A DNA stretch of 64,000 bases from Chelonoidis abingdonii (GCF_003597395.2 NC_133782.1:6062965-6126964); one strand, 5' to 3'. Shown: positions 11,695-24,099, counted from the first letter of the stretch. Notes: generated from the letters alone by a model not told the origin. Numbers and translations are program-made.

Positions 11695-13096
11695 AATGGA
11701 TCCCCAAATACCTGGAACATATCCAGCTTCCATAAGGAAGTGAGGTCCTTTTCTAGCTAATGGCAGTGAGTGTTCATCCTAAAGGTGCGTTCACACCCAA
11801 TTAGGCATTTCATTCTGAGCCAGCGGGGAGAGTCCTCATGTTATTATGTCTTAAAATTAATTGTTAGTGCTTCATGTGGGCTGCACAGCGGAAGCCCGGG
11901 GGACTGGGGAATTTAATATGTATTCTGTGCAAAACAAACTTTGTTAATGTGAACTTGCGGCTGTGGAGTCAGGCACACAAATTCAAAGTTGTGCTTCCTC
12001 CAGCACTAGGATCTCACTCTCTTTTGCTTGTCTACTATGTTATACTAGGGACTGTTGTGTAAAACGTGTGTCTCTGTATATGCAATGCAGTCAGGTTATG
12101 GTTACTGTGACAATCAGACAGATATCAGTATCATTGTTGTTTTGTCTCTTAAGAGGTGCTCAGTTACTCTGGGAAGGAGCACAATATAAAAACCTAGATA
12201 AATACATAGTATTTTCTGACCTCTTTCCATTTAAACTCTCCATCAGAAATTGCATTCCCAAAGGTCTTTGCATTGGATTTCTTTGATTTTCCATTTTATA
12301 ATAAATGAAAAGAACTGTAAGCAATGGCACACTGACCTCTCACATCAGCGGTCGGAGTCAATAGGTGGTGTGAGATTCAGACAATCACGTATCCAAATCA
12401 ATACACGTTTAAGTGAACAGTTTTACTGGCCTTGGGTCTTTGCAAAGTCTGACTGTTAGTTGATCTGAACGGATCACAACTGGAGAGGTAGGGTTGGGAG
12501 CTGGAGCATACCCTCTTGCAGTAAAATCCACGGGAGGAGGTTAAGGGGTAAAAATCTCATAAAGAGCCTTTTGTGGATCCTTGGTTATTCCAGTGGTGGG
12601 GGACTGAGTTTGTCCCCAGGGAATGAGCTGCAGGGCTCATCCCCTGGAGGATCCCCAGGGAGCTTCTGTAGGAAGTCAGGGGTTCCTGGCCTCCCATGTT
12701 GACTTTATGCCCCAGCTGGCCTTCCCCCAGGATTCAGTAGAGATTTCTCAGGCTGTCTTACCTTTTCTGGGTAAGCTTTGTGGGGCTTGCTGGGGGACAA
12801 TGTTTCCCTGACCCCAACTCCACTCAGTGTGTGGCTGCATCTCCCCCATCAAGAGGGCTTTACTGGTTCTAAAAAGGGGACGGACGGACAGTGCTTTGAA
12901 GGCACCTGAGCGCCCCTCCCATTTGCACTTTTGCGGGGAATCAGTACCCAAAGAGTTCCCCCGTGTATGGGAATGATCTGGTCATAGATTCTGATCTCAC
13001 GCTTACTGGTGTAAATCCAGAGCCACCCCAAGGGCTGGAGAGGAGTGGTCTGGATTGAGACCAGTCTCTGAACTCACAGTCTTGCCCATCACCCTT
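11695..13096. other. Intron 1 sequence, nothing recognised
   Basis: No exon or named repeat seen. Several short overlapping open frames (11874-12459 +, 12623-12811 +, 12748-13031 -) lack start context, splice logic or protein-family resemblance. Confidence 0.5.
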
Positions 13097-13725
13097 TAAA
13101 AACAGAGGTTCACTCCATGGATATAAACTGGACACTAGGAAGTTTAGATTTGAAATTAGACGAAGGTTTCTAACCATTAGAGGAGTGAAGATCTGGAACA
13201 GCCTTCCAAGGGGAGTAGTGGGGGCAAAAGACATATCTGGCTTCAAGACTAAGCTTGATAAGTTTATGGAGGGGATGTTATGATGGGATAGCCTAATTTT
13301 GGCAATTAATTTGGCAATTGATCTTTTCAGCAGGTAAGTTATGCCCAGTAGTCTGTGGTGGTTTAGATGGGGTGGGACAGAGAATTCTTTCTTGGGTGCT
13401 AGCTGGTGAGTCTTGCCCACATGCTCAGGGTTTAACTGATCGCCATATTTGGGGTCGGGAAGAAATTTTCCTCCAGGGCAGATTGGCAAGACCTTGGAGG
13501 TTTTTCGCCTTCCTCTGCAGCATGGGGCACGGGTCACTTCCTGGAGGATTCTCTGCAACTTGAGGTCTTTAAACCACGATTTGAGGACTTCAATAACTCA
13601 GACATAGGTTAGGGATTTGTTACAGAAGTGGGTGGGTGAGATTGTGTGGCCTGCATTGTGCAGGAGGTCAGACTAGATGATCATAATGGTCCATTCTGAC
13701 CTTAAAGTCTATGGGTCTATGATAC
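13097..13725 (+). repeat. CR1 LINE 3' end
   Basis: Typical CR1 3' region: cactaggaagtttagatttg, ggaacagccttccaagggga, gaagaaattttcctccaggg, then gtcagactagatgatcataa and ccattctgaccttaaagtct, ending in the short terminal repeats ctatgggtctatgat. This is a 5'-truncated copy. The 205-residue open frame on the opposite strand (12941-13558) is an accident of this repeat. Confidence 0.85.
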
Positions 13726-14193
13726 TGGGACCTCTTCCCCTGGATTCTTTTCTCAGGAGATTGGGTTCACATTGCTGTGGAGGGGCTGACAGCGAGGTAG
13801 CAAATTAGCACCATCCGGAAAATCACTGACACTGAGGGTTTTTTTAGCTGTGAGGTGCTAAGTCATGAAAATGCAACCTGACGAGATAAAATAGCGCTCT
13901 TTATCTTTCTACTGAATGTTGTAGCTTGTGACTGCTTTGAAGGGAAGCCATCTCAGCCTCCCTCCAGCAGCGTCATGGAAACAGGAACAGAGATGCTTTT
14001 GAAAGGACCAGTCCATGTGATACAGATAGAGACCCCACAGGGATCCGTTCCTGAGGCGCACACAGCAGGGGCAGGGGGAGGTCTGCTGCCTTTCCCAGGT
14101 GTTGGAAGCTGCCTTCCTTAGGGTATTGGGCAAGGCTAGGACAGAGCCTGAGAGGGCTGGTGTACAGGCACCACATTGTGGTATATGTGGATG

Positions 14194-14220
14194 TGGTGTG
14201 TGTGTGTGTGGAGGGGGGGA
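14194..14220 (+). repeat. (GT)n microsatellite with G-rich end
   Basis: gtggtgtgtgtgtgtgtgg followed by agggggggaa. Short simple repeat with no other role visible. Confidence 0.8.
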
Positions 14221-16832
14221 ACTTCTCAATGTGCAACCTGGGGAGTTTGATGCACCAGGCGGCAGAGCTGCAGGTGGGACCCTGTGTTCTCTGCATGGAA
14301 AAATTAACCCTTTGTTTATTCATTCTGAGTAGTTCACAACAGACCAAAAAAACCAAAGGGCCCAATCCTGAAATCACTTGCTCATGTTTACGTTAAGTGC
14401 GGCTAGGATCGGGCCCAGTGCTAACAGCTGGGTTTTTTAATGATACTCCACCATTTGTTAGCTGGACTCTTAACATGTTGCAATTTGTTAGTGGAGGGAA
14501 GGGAAGGAGAGTTCCAGAAACCAGCATTCTTTGCACAATGGAAAAGAGATATGATTTGACGTCTCCTCTTGCCTGTCCCTCTAGGACACTTGGTCTGCAT
14601 TCCCCTAATTAGCTAAGAAGGCTGATGTTTCACAAGTTACGATGAGTGATACAGAATGAGCTAATGAACCTTAGCCAGAAACTCCTGTGTCCCAAGCCTG
14701 AGCCAGACAGAGTTTAACACGTAGGTGCCTGGAATATGATTTTCCACCCTGTTTCCAGCCTGAGGAGCTGTGGTGGTGCTCACTCACTCTTGGATCAGTG
14801 TGGGATGTTGCCGCTATCTCCGACTTCAGAGCTCTGTGCTGGCTGCCTGCCTCTGACTTCACTATGCCCATTTCTAAGTGTACCTTGGTGAGATAATGTC
14901 TTGAATATGAATAGCTGGTCCTGCCTTGCTCACCAACCCTCTCCCTCCCCTCCCCAGGTTCCTGGTTGGGAAGAGGCTGGGCAGAAATCTCTCAGTTGCC
15001 TGCATGTGACCTGTGTGAAGTGACATATTTAAGGAGACATGACAGTGGCTCTTTATTAGGCTGCCCCACTGCGGGAGAGACAATGCTTAAGGAGTAATTT
15101 ATTCAATGAATTTTGCCACTTTGCAAACTCTCTGCAGAGAGAATGCAGTTTTCTCAGCTTTACCCATAGTTCCATTCAATCTAGCCAATACCCAGATGCC
15201 TCCTGATCTGCTTTCCATAGCTGGAGCTTTGATTCGGGCCCATCTTCCACGGGAAGAACAGGCACTTCTTTAAAGTACCCTGGAGAAATTCATTACGCGA
15301 ATGGAATGTCATTTCCCCTCCAAATCCAAAGAGGCCTATTGGCAGGACCCAAATCCCAGTGTGGCATAAGCATACAACAGCAGCTGGACACAAGCCTGCC
15401 CCTGCAATGCGTTAACCAGCATCTCATGAGCAGCGGGCCCCTCTGCAAGCCTCCATGTGGAGCTGGATCTTGGGAAGGCGAAAGACAGTGAGTCAGCAGA
15501 AAGCTGGCCCAGGGAGGAACAGAGCCAGCTTGAACCTGGCTGGATGGTTCAGTGATTTCTCATTTGCTGAAAGCCTTGCAGAAATTAAATGAAGTTTAAT
15601 TGAAGCTGAATTTTCCCCACTCTGCTATTCCTAGCTGATATAGAGGGAAAAGGATTAATGTAATGGGATACAGAGAAAATGAAACTGCACAGCCCCTCTC
15701 AGTAGAGCAATGGAAACAGAATTTGCTCTTCAAGGGAGTGCAGGGTACTGATCCCTTATTTATGGGAAATATACTATGGGCAACGATTTTAAGGCTTCTC
15801 TCAATAGCTGCTTATCAGTCTGGGAAAAGGCAGGCTGATGATTCCATCAGTCAGAACAATGCACAACTGTTCTTCATTCGTTGCTTTTTTAGCACTATTG
15901 TCATCCTTAATTTATAGCACATACAGATTCCCAGTGAAGATCAAAACAACTCCCCGCTAGGAGAAGGAAAAGGAATGAGAGCAAGAGAGAGAGATTATAA
16001 AATATCGGTTTGATATTTGTCACGCTTGGGGACAGAATTCCCAGACAGGCTGAGCATATCTAGGAGTCTGCTGTTGAGTCGCTAAGGAGACCTCTTTAAG
16101 ATGCTACAAAGTGAAGGTGACTCACCCGGCTTATTTGGGACAAAGAATCAGGATGTCTGAGCAGAGGACTGTGCTACAAATACTGAAGTGTGCATTTTAT
16201 TTTCAAATGGGCTTCTTCTTGCATTTTGAGTAAAGGATATGTGCAAAATATGATCCATTGCCAGCAAATCAATAGCAGAGAGAAGGCCACATGTCTGGAG
16301 ACACGGGTGCATCTTGATCCAGGTGCCAGTGTCGGATGTGGGCATGTGCTCCTGTCTCACAACAGCGGGTGGCAGTTGATGTGCCTGGTTCGCAGACATT
16401 TGTGCGCTATGGTTCCAAATCCTGGCAGCAGTCTGTGTTGGTGTCAGATGTTGGTGCATGTCGGTACATGCTTTAGGTAGCTATTTCAGTGTGACCTGTC
16501 TTGGTCTGTTAGTCTGCAGCTGGGAGCGAATCTCCCAGGCCAGGTAGACAGACTCACGCTGGCAGGGCTGAAGTGAGCTCACTACAAATGACAATGTGGA
16601 TGTTCCAGCTCAGGCAGAAGCTTGGACTCTCCAGCCCACCTGACCCCAGAGGCTTCAGAATGGACATTTTCCAAGCGCTAGCTCAGGCTCCACTAGCACT
16701 AGGTTCAGAAGCTAGTGGGAGTCTTTCAACCCGGCTCGCTCTCAGCTGCAGGGTAAACATACCCAGAGGGCCCTCCTCACTGTGGGAGGTCAGCACTTCC
16801 CAGGTATTTATGGATTTAGCCTCAACCTGCAA
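14221..16832. other. Intron 1 sequence, nothing recognised
   Basis: About 2.6 kb without an identifiable exon or repeat. Many short frames on both strands, none convincing. Confidence 0.5.
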
Positions 16833-16990
16833 TTCTGTGTGGGAGGGAAACATTATTATCCTCATTCTCTGAGGCACAGAGCGACTAAATGCCTTGCCCA
16901 AAGTTACTCAGGAAGTCAGTGGCAGAGCCAGGAACTGACCCAGTCCTGAGTCCTAGGCCCTAACCACAAGATCATCCATTCTCTGATGAC
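16833..16990 (-). repeat. MIR-type SINE fragment
   Basis: Reverse MIR signature: attattatcctcattctctg, gaggcacagagcgactaaat, gccttgcccaaagttactca, then gtggcagagccaggaactga and cctaaccacaagatcatcc. Diverged, without clear target duplication. Confidence 0.7.
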
Positions 16991-17956
16991 AATACTAATC
17001 TCCACTGAGACTAGAATACTGGCCAAAACATATCTCTTGTCCAAGGCCTTCCCAAGCTGCTAATTATTAAATAAGTACTTTGAGCTCCATTATTAAAGCT
17101 ATTATGAAACAACTAGTTCTTAGCATGGAGGATTGCCCCTTTTCCTAAATAAACAACCCGTGACCACAGCAAACATACAGCTTCATCTGCCTCTGGGATC
17201 TACAATGAATGGAATTAAAAAAAAATCAATCTGATCTGCAATGATGGATATGTAAAGTAAAAAGATAATGTGAGGTGACTCTGCAAAGAAAGTGGTTAGG
17301 CTTTCAGTGTATGCGGAATCTGTTGAAAAAGTTACTTGCCTGTTTCCTTTAACTTAAAAAATAACAGAGAAAATTATTTGGCTTATCTTTCAACAGTGTC
17401 TGCCTGACTTATGAGAAGCCATCTCTATTGTATCTAAACATTCCTTCCTGATAGCATCCTAAAATTCACTCATGACTCTTTTTTACTTCACTACCCCTGA
17501 GTGATAATTCTTTAAATATCTCATGGAAAATAAATGATGGACCCAGGATGGGTCTGCTGGACTCAGAGCAAGGCAGCATATCACTGGGGGTGAACAGCAT
17601 GGCATTTTAACAGAGTCTCTGCAGGCTGTCTCAGCTGTTTCTGTGATGAAGGTGCCTGGACCTGTAGCTCAAGGAGCAGATCTCCTTGGCAACCATTGCT
17701 ATGGTGAAACATTCTGAATTGGAATTTGTGAAGGTAATTAGGCTGCAGAGTGTTTGATGTTGTAAATTCTAAGATGCCAGATTTACAGAGAGAAATTTCC
17801 ACTCTTGTGCTTTGGGAATGCTTGGTGCCCAACATTTTCTGTTATTAACCGGGTGGTGTTGTCTGTGTTCTCCAGACAGCCCCAGTGACAAATCCAGACT
17901 AGAATATTGTCCAGGGAGGTTGGTTTATGTTTCGGTACTTTTGTTTTCTCCTACAC

Positions 17957-18174
17957 CAGGGGTTCTCAAACTGGGGGTCGGGTCCCCTCAGGGGGTTGTG
18001 AGGTTATTACACGGGGGTCACGAGCTGTCAGCCTCCACCCCAAACCCCGCTTTGCCTCCAGCATTTATAATGGTGTTAAATATATTAAAATGTGTTTTTA
18101 ATTTATAAAGGGGGTCACACTCATAGGCTTGCTATGTGAAAGGGGTCACTAGTACCAAAGTTTGAGAACCACTG
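17957..18174 (+). mobile_element. hAT-type MITE with perfect 8-bp target duplication
   Basis: Terminal inverted repeats caggggttctcaaa and tttgagaaccactg. Perfect 8-bp direct repeat tcctacac at 17949-17956 and 18175-18182. 218 bp, no transposase. A second member of the same family, inverted and more decayed, is at 39398-39613. Confidence 0.9.
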
Positions 18175-18182
18175 TCCTACAC

Positions 18183-18738
18183 AATAAGCAAAATATGGAC
18201 TTCCATCTAAAAGAGCTGCATTATTCACTGTTCTCCTGCTTAATAAATGTAACTCAGCCAATCTGGAAGCAGAGACAATAACACATGTCCTAGGCAAATT
18301 AATGCAATTGACGAATAGCCAACACTCAAACTATGAACAGCTTGTAAACAGCCCATAATCTGAAAGTTATCTATGCAAATATTCGGACAATTTCTCACAG
18401 ATTTCTCACATTCAAAGGAATTGGGCATGAGGACTGTTCACTAATCAGAAAAGGATTACGCATCTGTAACAAACTTTGGTAGCCAACAGTTTGACCAGCT
18501 GTAAGTAACTCAGGTGTTGAGTGGATAAGGAAGAGACGTCAGGTTTAAGCAATGATAATGTTACCCTTTCAAAAAATCCTTTTCATTGAGGCAAAATTAC
18601 AGTAAAACCTTAACATTCTATATCGTGTATTACTTATTCAGGATCAGGTTAATATTCAGAGAACCTGGCTAAAGATTCTGGCTAGCTGGCTAGGAAGCCC
18701 TTCCCTACTGGGTATGCTAGAAAGTGTGACCAAACTTC
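18183..18738. other. Intron 1 sequence, nothing recognised
   Basis: Unassigned stretch between a MITE and a CR1 fragment. Confidence 0.5.
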
Positions 18739-19190
18739 ATAGAATCATCAAACTGGAAGGGACCTCAAGAGGTCATCTAGTCCAGTCCCCTGCACTCAAG
18801 GCAAAACTATGTATTATCTATCCCTGACAGGTGTTTGTCTAACCTCTCTTAAAAATCTCCAGTGGTGGAGATTCCACAACTTCCCTAGGCAATTTATTGC
18901 AGTGCCTAAATACTCTGACAGCTAGAATTTCCCCCCCTAATATTCAGTTTAAACTGCCCTTGCTGCAATTTAAGCCCATTGCTTCTTGTCTATCCTCGGA
19001 GGTTAAGGAGAACAATTTTTTATCCTTCCTCCTTGTAACAACCTTTTAGGTACTTGAAAACTGTTATCGTGTCCCCTCTTCTCCCACCTAAACAAACCCA
19101 GTTCTTTCAATCTCCCCACATAGGTCATATTTTTGAGCTATTTAATAATGTACCTGTCCTCTTTTTGGTGCTTCTTTTGTGTATGTACTT
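18739..19190 (-). repeat. CR1 LINE 3' end
   Basis: Reverse CR1 3' terminus: catagaatcatcaaactgga, agggacctcaagaggtcatc, tagtccagtcccctgcactc, followed by ccctgacaggtgtttgtcta and, further in, gtgtcccctcttctcccacc and agttctttcaatctccccac, which belongs to the end of the CR1 coding region. The copy is inactive. Confidence 0.85.
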
Positions 19191-20539
19191 GGTATGACAG
19201 CTTGTCCATTTCCAGCACGGTCCATATTTGACAGTGCCACGATTCTGTAGGAGGAGGGGCCACACTGTTTCAATAATGTGCGAGACAGAGTCTAGCTGCT
19301 AACAACAGAAAATAAATTCATTTGTCATTCTGTTTAAAGTGTAGATCTTTTACTGGAGCATTACGTCAGCAGTTCAGTAGACGTCCAAGAAGCTGGCATT
19401 TTGTCATAACATGAATCTCTTTTAATCATTTCCTTCAGAAATTGTCTAATTCCTGGACACAAAGTGTGTAAAAACGTTCTCCTTTTTTCCACAACTTCTC
19501 CTTAGTTGCAAAAATATGACAGAGCTAAAGTTACCCTTTTTGCCAAACCTTGTCCTGCCATTTTAAAGGGGAAGGATGTTTCCTAAGTAACAAAATGAAT
19601 AGCTTTCCAGTGGTGCGTGCAGCTCCTCTGTATCTTCATTTGTATGACTTTAAGAAGTGGAAATTACATCATTTCTCTTCAGTTTTATTGCTCTAGGTTC
19701 CTACCATTCTTGGGCCTGGGTATTAGAACAAGATCTTGGATCTGATCCTTACTCCTGAGAGTAGCCTTCCCTCTCGTAAGCAGGCCCATTGAAGAGCCAT
19801 TATTTTGAAGAGCCTCGTCATGTGGGACTGTTTGTGTAAGGATGACATGTGCCAGGATTTGCCAGATCAGACCCATGATCAGGAGAGGTATGTGCTCATT
19901 GGCACTGAAGGAGGGCACATTTAGGATGATAAATAATCAGGCTGGTTTATTTTCTCATCGCCTTATTTTAATAATTTTCTGAGCTTGTGCCTTCTTTTCG
20001 ACACCCTCTTCTTGCTTCTGCAACTTTACATTTGATGTGGCGTTTACTGTCACACTATAATAAAAACAGAACGCTAAAAATAGCAGAAGAGCCTAGTTCA
20101 CACCATTAACCACGTCTCAGCTTTCCTGCACTATTGTGCATGTAATTTGCTCGCACAGGATTTCCAGCCCTTGAGCTCTGGGCTGGGTGCACATGTGACA
20201 CTGAGCTGTGGAGAGAGCTAGCACAAGACCTAGGCATCTGTTAAAATCTTCTAAATATGGGTGTAAGTGGCGTGTAGGCCTCATTCTGGCTCTCCGCACA
20301 TTAATGAATTTGACCCTGGGGAATACAGGGAGTGTTCCCTCCCTAGTCCTTCCTAGAGGAGATAGGCCTGTGGTAGTAAGCGGTATCCTGTGTGCCACAG
20401 AGCTCTTGAAGGCATCCCGCCCGAATGCCCCCAAGGCATGCCCTAGAACTGAGCAGCTCTGCAGTGCCATTCATGATGGGCCGTCACTAAATGGCACCGT
20501 ACAGCTGAGCCCTGGAGTAATTTAGAAAAAATGACCTGA
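19191..20539. other. Intron 1 sequence, nothing recognised
   Basis: No supported feature. Overlapping frames at 20117-20470 (-) and 20208-20525 (+) are mirror shadows of each other with no family match. Confidence 0.5.
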
Positions 20540-20690
20540 CCTGGAACAATGCTTCCTCAGCTCTCGTCCACTCACGCCCCTTCTCTACCTATGCTACATT
20601 GATGACATCTTCATCATCTGGACCCATGGGAAGGAGAGTCTGGAAAAATTCCACCACCCTATATCAGAAGGCTTTAAAAATGGGCATGTC
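20540..20690 (+). pseudogene. Penelope-like element reverse-transcriptase fragment
   Basis: From about 20572 the + strand reads LLYLCYIDDIFIIWTHG, then KESLEKFHH. The YIDD box with the following IFIIWTHG is the catalytic region of Penelope-like (PLE) reverse transcriptases, distinct from the FADD of CR1. The similarity stops soon after 20660, where the sequence jumps to an unrelated part, so only a short internal piece remains. Not functional. Confidence 0.75.
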
Positions 20691-20800
20691 CTAGTTACTA
20701 AATACAGGAGATCCCTGCATTCTGAGGATCCCCGGTTTGCAAGAGCAGAGGAACCCTCCAGCCTGCTCTCTAACTCCTAATTCAGCATAAGTCATACATC

Positions 20801-21116
20801 CAGGGCAGGCGTAGACAACCTATGGCATACATGCCAAAGGTGGCACGCAAGCTAATTTTCAATGGCACTCACACTACCCGGGTCCTGGCCACTGGTCCGG
20901 GGGGCTCTGTATTTTAATTTAATTTTAAATGAAGCACCTTAAACATTTTAAAAACCTTATTTACTTTACATACCACAATAGTTTAGTTATATATTATAGA
21001 CTTATAGAAAGACACCTTCTAAAAATGTTAAAATGTATTACTGGCACGTGAAACCTTAAATTAGAGTGAATAAATGAAGACCCAGCAGAGCACTTCTGAA
21101 AGGTTGATGACCCCAG
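20801..21116 (+). mobile_element. hAT-type MITE (family A)
   Basis: Starts cagggcaggcgtagacaacc and ends aggttgatgaccccag, an imperfect terminal inverted repeat. A related copy in the opposite orientation is at 23494-23792, sharing the AT-rich core (aattttaaatgaagc / gcttcatttaaaatt) and the pair ggcactcacactacc / ggcagtgtgagtgcc. No clear target duplication here. Confidence 0.7.
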
Positions 21117-21992
21117 ATCTAGGGCATGGCTACACTTGCAGATATAGAGCACTGAGAGTTAAACCAGCCTCCAGAGACAGCAACTGGAAGCACACTGGCG
21201 TGCCCATATTAGCAGTTCTTGCAACACCACAGAGAGCAGTGCATTGTGGTAGCTATCCCAGCGTTTAAGTGGCTGCAGCATGCTTTTCAAATGCGGGGGA
21301 TGGGCTGGAGTGTGACAGGGAGTGTGTTGTGTATATGTGGGAGGAGAGAGAGTGGGTTTTTGGGGTGCTGAGAGTGTGTCAGCATGCTATCTTGTAAATT
21401 CAGACCCTCCTCCCCTATGCCTCTCTCTCACACACTTACAGCAAGAAGCATTCCACACTAATGACTTGCTTGTCCCGGAGCAGATAAGCAGCCGGCTGTC
21501 AGAAACCGAGCTTTGAAAGGGCATATCCGCATTCCTACAGCCGGTTCCAAAACAATGATAGGAGTGGCCACTTGATTTAAGGTTTCAGATGGGTAGCCGT
21601 GTTAGTCTGTATCAGCAAAAAGAATGAGGAGTACTTGTGGCACCTTAGAGACTAACACATTTATTTGGGCCTAAGCTTTCGTGGGCTAAAACTGATTTTA
21701 GCCTACAAAAGCTTATGCCCAAATAAATGTGTTAGTCTCTAAGGTGCCACAAGTACTCCTCGTTCTTTTCACCTGACTTAAGGAGATTATGCGACATTTC
21801 CGGAGACCGATCAAAGTGCAGTAATCAAACACCTCGTTCACACTGACACTCAGCCAAGGCGCAACAAGCATTATGCTTTTCGTGGACGTGGATTACCATG
21901 AGCGCTCCAGCTGCAAAGTCCAGGCGCTCTAAGTGTCTTGCCAGTGTGGACAGTCGGGAGTTAGGGCACCTGGGGCTGCTTTAATGCATGTA
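21117..21992. repeat. Probable larger non-autonomous DNA element, interrupted
   Basis: Begins agggcatggctacacttgca, a turtle DNA-transposon style terminus, with internal tgcattgtggtagctatccc and ccagtgtggacagtcgggag. The inverted dimer at 21583-21770 is inserted in it. The right end is not well defined (about 21992, tgcatgtaact). Confidence 0.4.
21583..21770. mobile_element. Inverted-dimer retroelement fragment (Penelope-associated repeat)
   Basis: Two copies of one turtle repeat lie head to head. The left arm is 21618-21691 and the right arm 21696-21769, 74 bases each with 4 mismatches, separated by ctga. The left copy also carries a head, tttcagatgggtagccgtgttag. Flanks acttgatttaagg (21570-21582) and acctgacttaagg (21771-21783) agree at 11 of 13 positions, a retroposition-size target duplication. 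The repeat resembles the terminal sequence of turtle Penelope-like elements. Confidence 0.7.
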
Positions 21993-22204
21993 ACTACTGA
22001 CTGCCTTAAACCTCTCAGCCAGGCATAGTCTCCCCTCTCCCTCACTCTTCAGACAATCAGGAGATACATGATGCAGGCTGATTCTCCAATTAGCACCCAG
22101 CCCAACCCCTCCTCTCACCTGCTTGCTGTGTTTGAGTTATGCCAGGGAAGAAGTCTGAGATAATAGCAGTGATTAATCCCCAGCTGACACAGGGGATTAA
22201 TTCA

Positions 22205-22266
22205 CACTGCTTTGTAAAGAAGGAGCGCTTCTTTGTAAAGCGCTGCTTTGTAAAGAAGGAGCGCTA
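22205..22266 (+). repeat. Short tandem duplication
   Basis: The unit ctgctttgtaaagaaggagc is present twice, about 35 bases apart, with a third partial copy ttctttgtaaagcg between them. It occurs inside unassigned intronic DNA. Confidence 0.8.
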
Positions 22267-23461
22267 TGGTGGATCTGACTTTGTTCTCACTGCACCAGTG
22301 CAGATTTACTGGAGCTTCAAAAGGGACAACTTCTGGCCGCAGCCTGAACATCTGGGCTGTGCCCTGGGGAAGTCCATAAGGGGTAGGTTGGGCTGGATCG
22401 CCAAGCTGCAGAGGGAAACCCCTGCACAGAGCAAGCAATATGGCCACCCTATGGCTGCTCCTCTGGATATTACTTGGGGGTGGCAGCAACCATTCCCCTC
22501 GGACGCAATGGAATCATGTTGCAACAGTGGAACCAGACTGCAGTCAGTGCTGTTTGCAGATCCAGAGAGAACATGGGTAGGATTCGCCCCATAGAGAATG
22601 TCCTAATTTTCAGAGACAAGTCGAGACGAATGATGACACCCTGAAATTAACCTTTCATCTATTTCCGTCATACTCCATGAGGATATTACGGGAGCCTCAT
22701 CAGGGCATTGGGGTTTGCAAACAGACAGCGTATCATCAGATTCCCTATAACAAGTCAACATGCAAGAAGACAACTTAATCAGGCCCTTTGCTACAGACAC
22801 AGAAAGACGTGCTGGAAAGGTTAGATGGAGTCGCTCGGCATTTCTTTAGAGCTGTGGGGGAGGGGAGGAAGGGGTCATTCTGAGTAGACTGAGGCTTTTT
22901 AGGAAGTAATTTTAAAGAATATTTGGTTCCATGGGGATTTTTGTGAACATAAAGATACCGGTGGAAAAGTGACTCTTTAAAAACAGCACTGTGTTTGCAC
23001 ACACCTCTGTTTCCCCTCGTGTCTATCTAGACACGTCTCTCTATTTGCTTCCCATGACCATTTGTGTGAATGAGGTTTTGACTGCGCCAATTTTCAGGGT
23101 GAAGCTCATTTTCGTTTTTGTGCAGGTATCCGCAGTTCAGTGGCCCACGTGGTTGTCTTAGACTGGCACTGTGGAAACAGATCAACAAATGGCCAACACC
23201 TTCAGAAAGAGAGTGTGTAGTTGTACACTCACAAACACAATAACCTGGGTATGGACGAAAGAAGAATAAACTGAACATAAATTCTGCTGGAAGAGACCAC
23301 TACTCTCAAATCACTCTCTCCTTCTCAGAGAGGAAAGAACTTGATATTTTAAAATCTGAGTCCCGTGTATTTAACCAGTAATGCTTTTTTTTAAGGAAAA
23401 AGGGCAGGACATTTCCATGCCCCTTAGAGAATTAATTTCCCCTTCTCAATCCCAAGACCTA
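22267..23461. other. Intron 1 sequence, nothing recognised
   Basis: No supported gene or named repeat. The 151-residue open frame 22139-22594 spans the tandem duplication and has no protein-family signature. Confidence 0.5.
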
Positions 23462-23940
23462 CAGTCACACTGCCGCAGCGCCATAGTGTAGACCAGACTT
23501 TCAGAAGTGCTGTGCCGAGTCTTCATTTATTCACTCTAATTTAAGGTTTCACATACCAGTAATACATTGTATTGTTTTTAGAAGGTCTCTTTCTATGTCT
23601 ATAGTATATAACTAAACTATTGTTGTATGTACAGTAAAGAAGGTTTTTAAAAAGTTTAGGAAGCTTCATTTAAAATTAAATTAAAATGCAGAGCCCCCTG
23701 GACCGGTGGCTAGGACTCAGGCAGTGTGAGTGCCACTGAAAATCAGCTCGTGTGCTGCCTTCGGTACACGTGCCATAGGTTGCCTACCCCTTGTGTAGAC
23801 ACTTTCTGCATCGACAGAAGAGAAATTTCCATAGATTTAGGTAATCCAATCTCTCCGAGCAGCAGTAGCTAGGTGAATTCTTCCATCAACCTAGCTGTGT
23901 GTGCACTGAGGATTTGGTCAGTTTACCTATGATCAGAGCT
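23462..23940. mobile_element. Palindromic MITE carrying a nested hAT-type MITE
   Basis: Outer element: actgccgcagcgccatagtgtagac on the left continues, after removal of 23494-23792 and one target copy, into actttctgcatcgacagaag, gtagctaggtgaattcttcc and atcaacctagctgtgtgtgc. This is a MITE type that I associate with turtles. The outer ends are approximate. Confidence 0.6.
23494..23792 (-). mobile_element. hAT-type MITE (family A), nested, with 8-bp duplication
   Basis: Reverse-orientation relative of 20801-21116: tttcagaagtgctgtgc at the left, ccataggttgcctaccc at the right. Flanked by the identical 8-mer gtgtagac at 23486-23493 and 23793-23800, which marks the insertion point in the outer MITE. 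No transposase. Confidence 0.85.
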
Positions 23941-24099
23941 TACTAGGCCTTTTCCTCCTGTTTATAAATTATAGCCACTCGACTAAAGTACAGGAACAAT
24001 GCCACATGGCTTGATTTCCCCATCATACAGCTCAAAAATTGAACAGGAACTATTGAGAAGTTGTATATTAGTGGCTCAGTCCACGAGCCACTCTTAGGC

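Noticed and set aside
12941..13558. 205-residue - strand open frame
   Set aside because: It is antisense to a CR1 LINE 3' end at 13097-13725.
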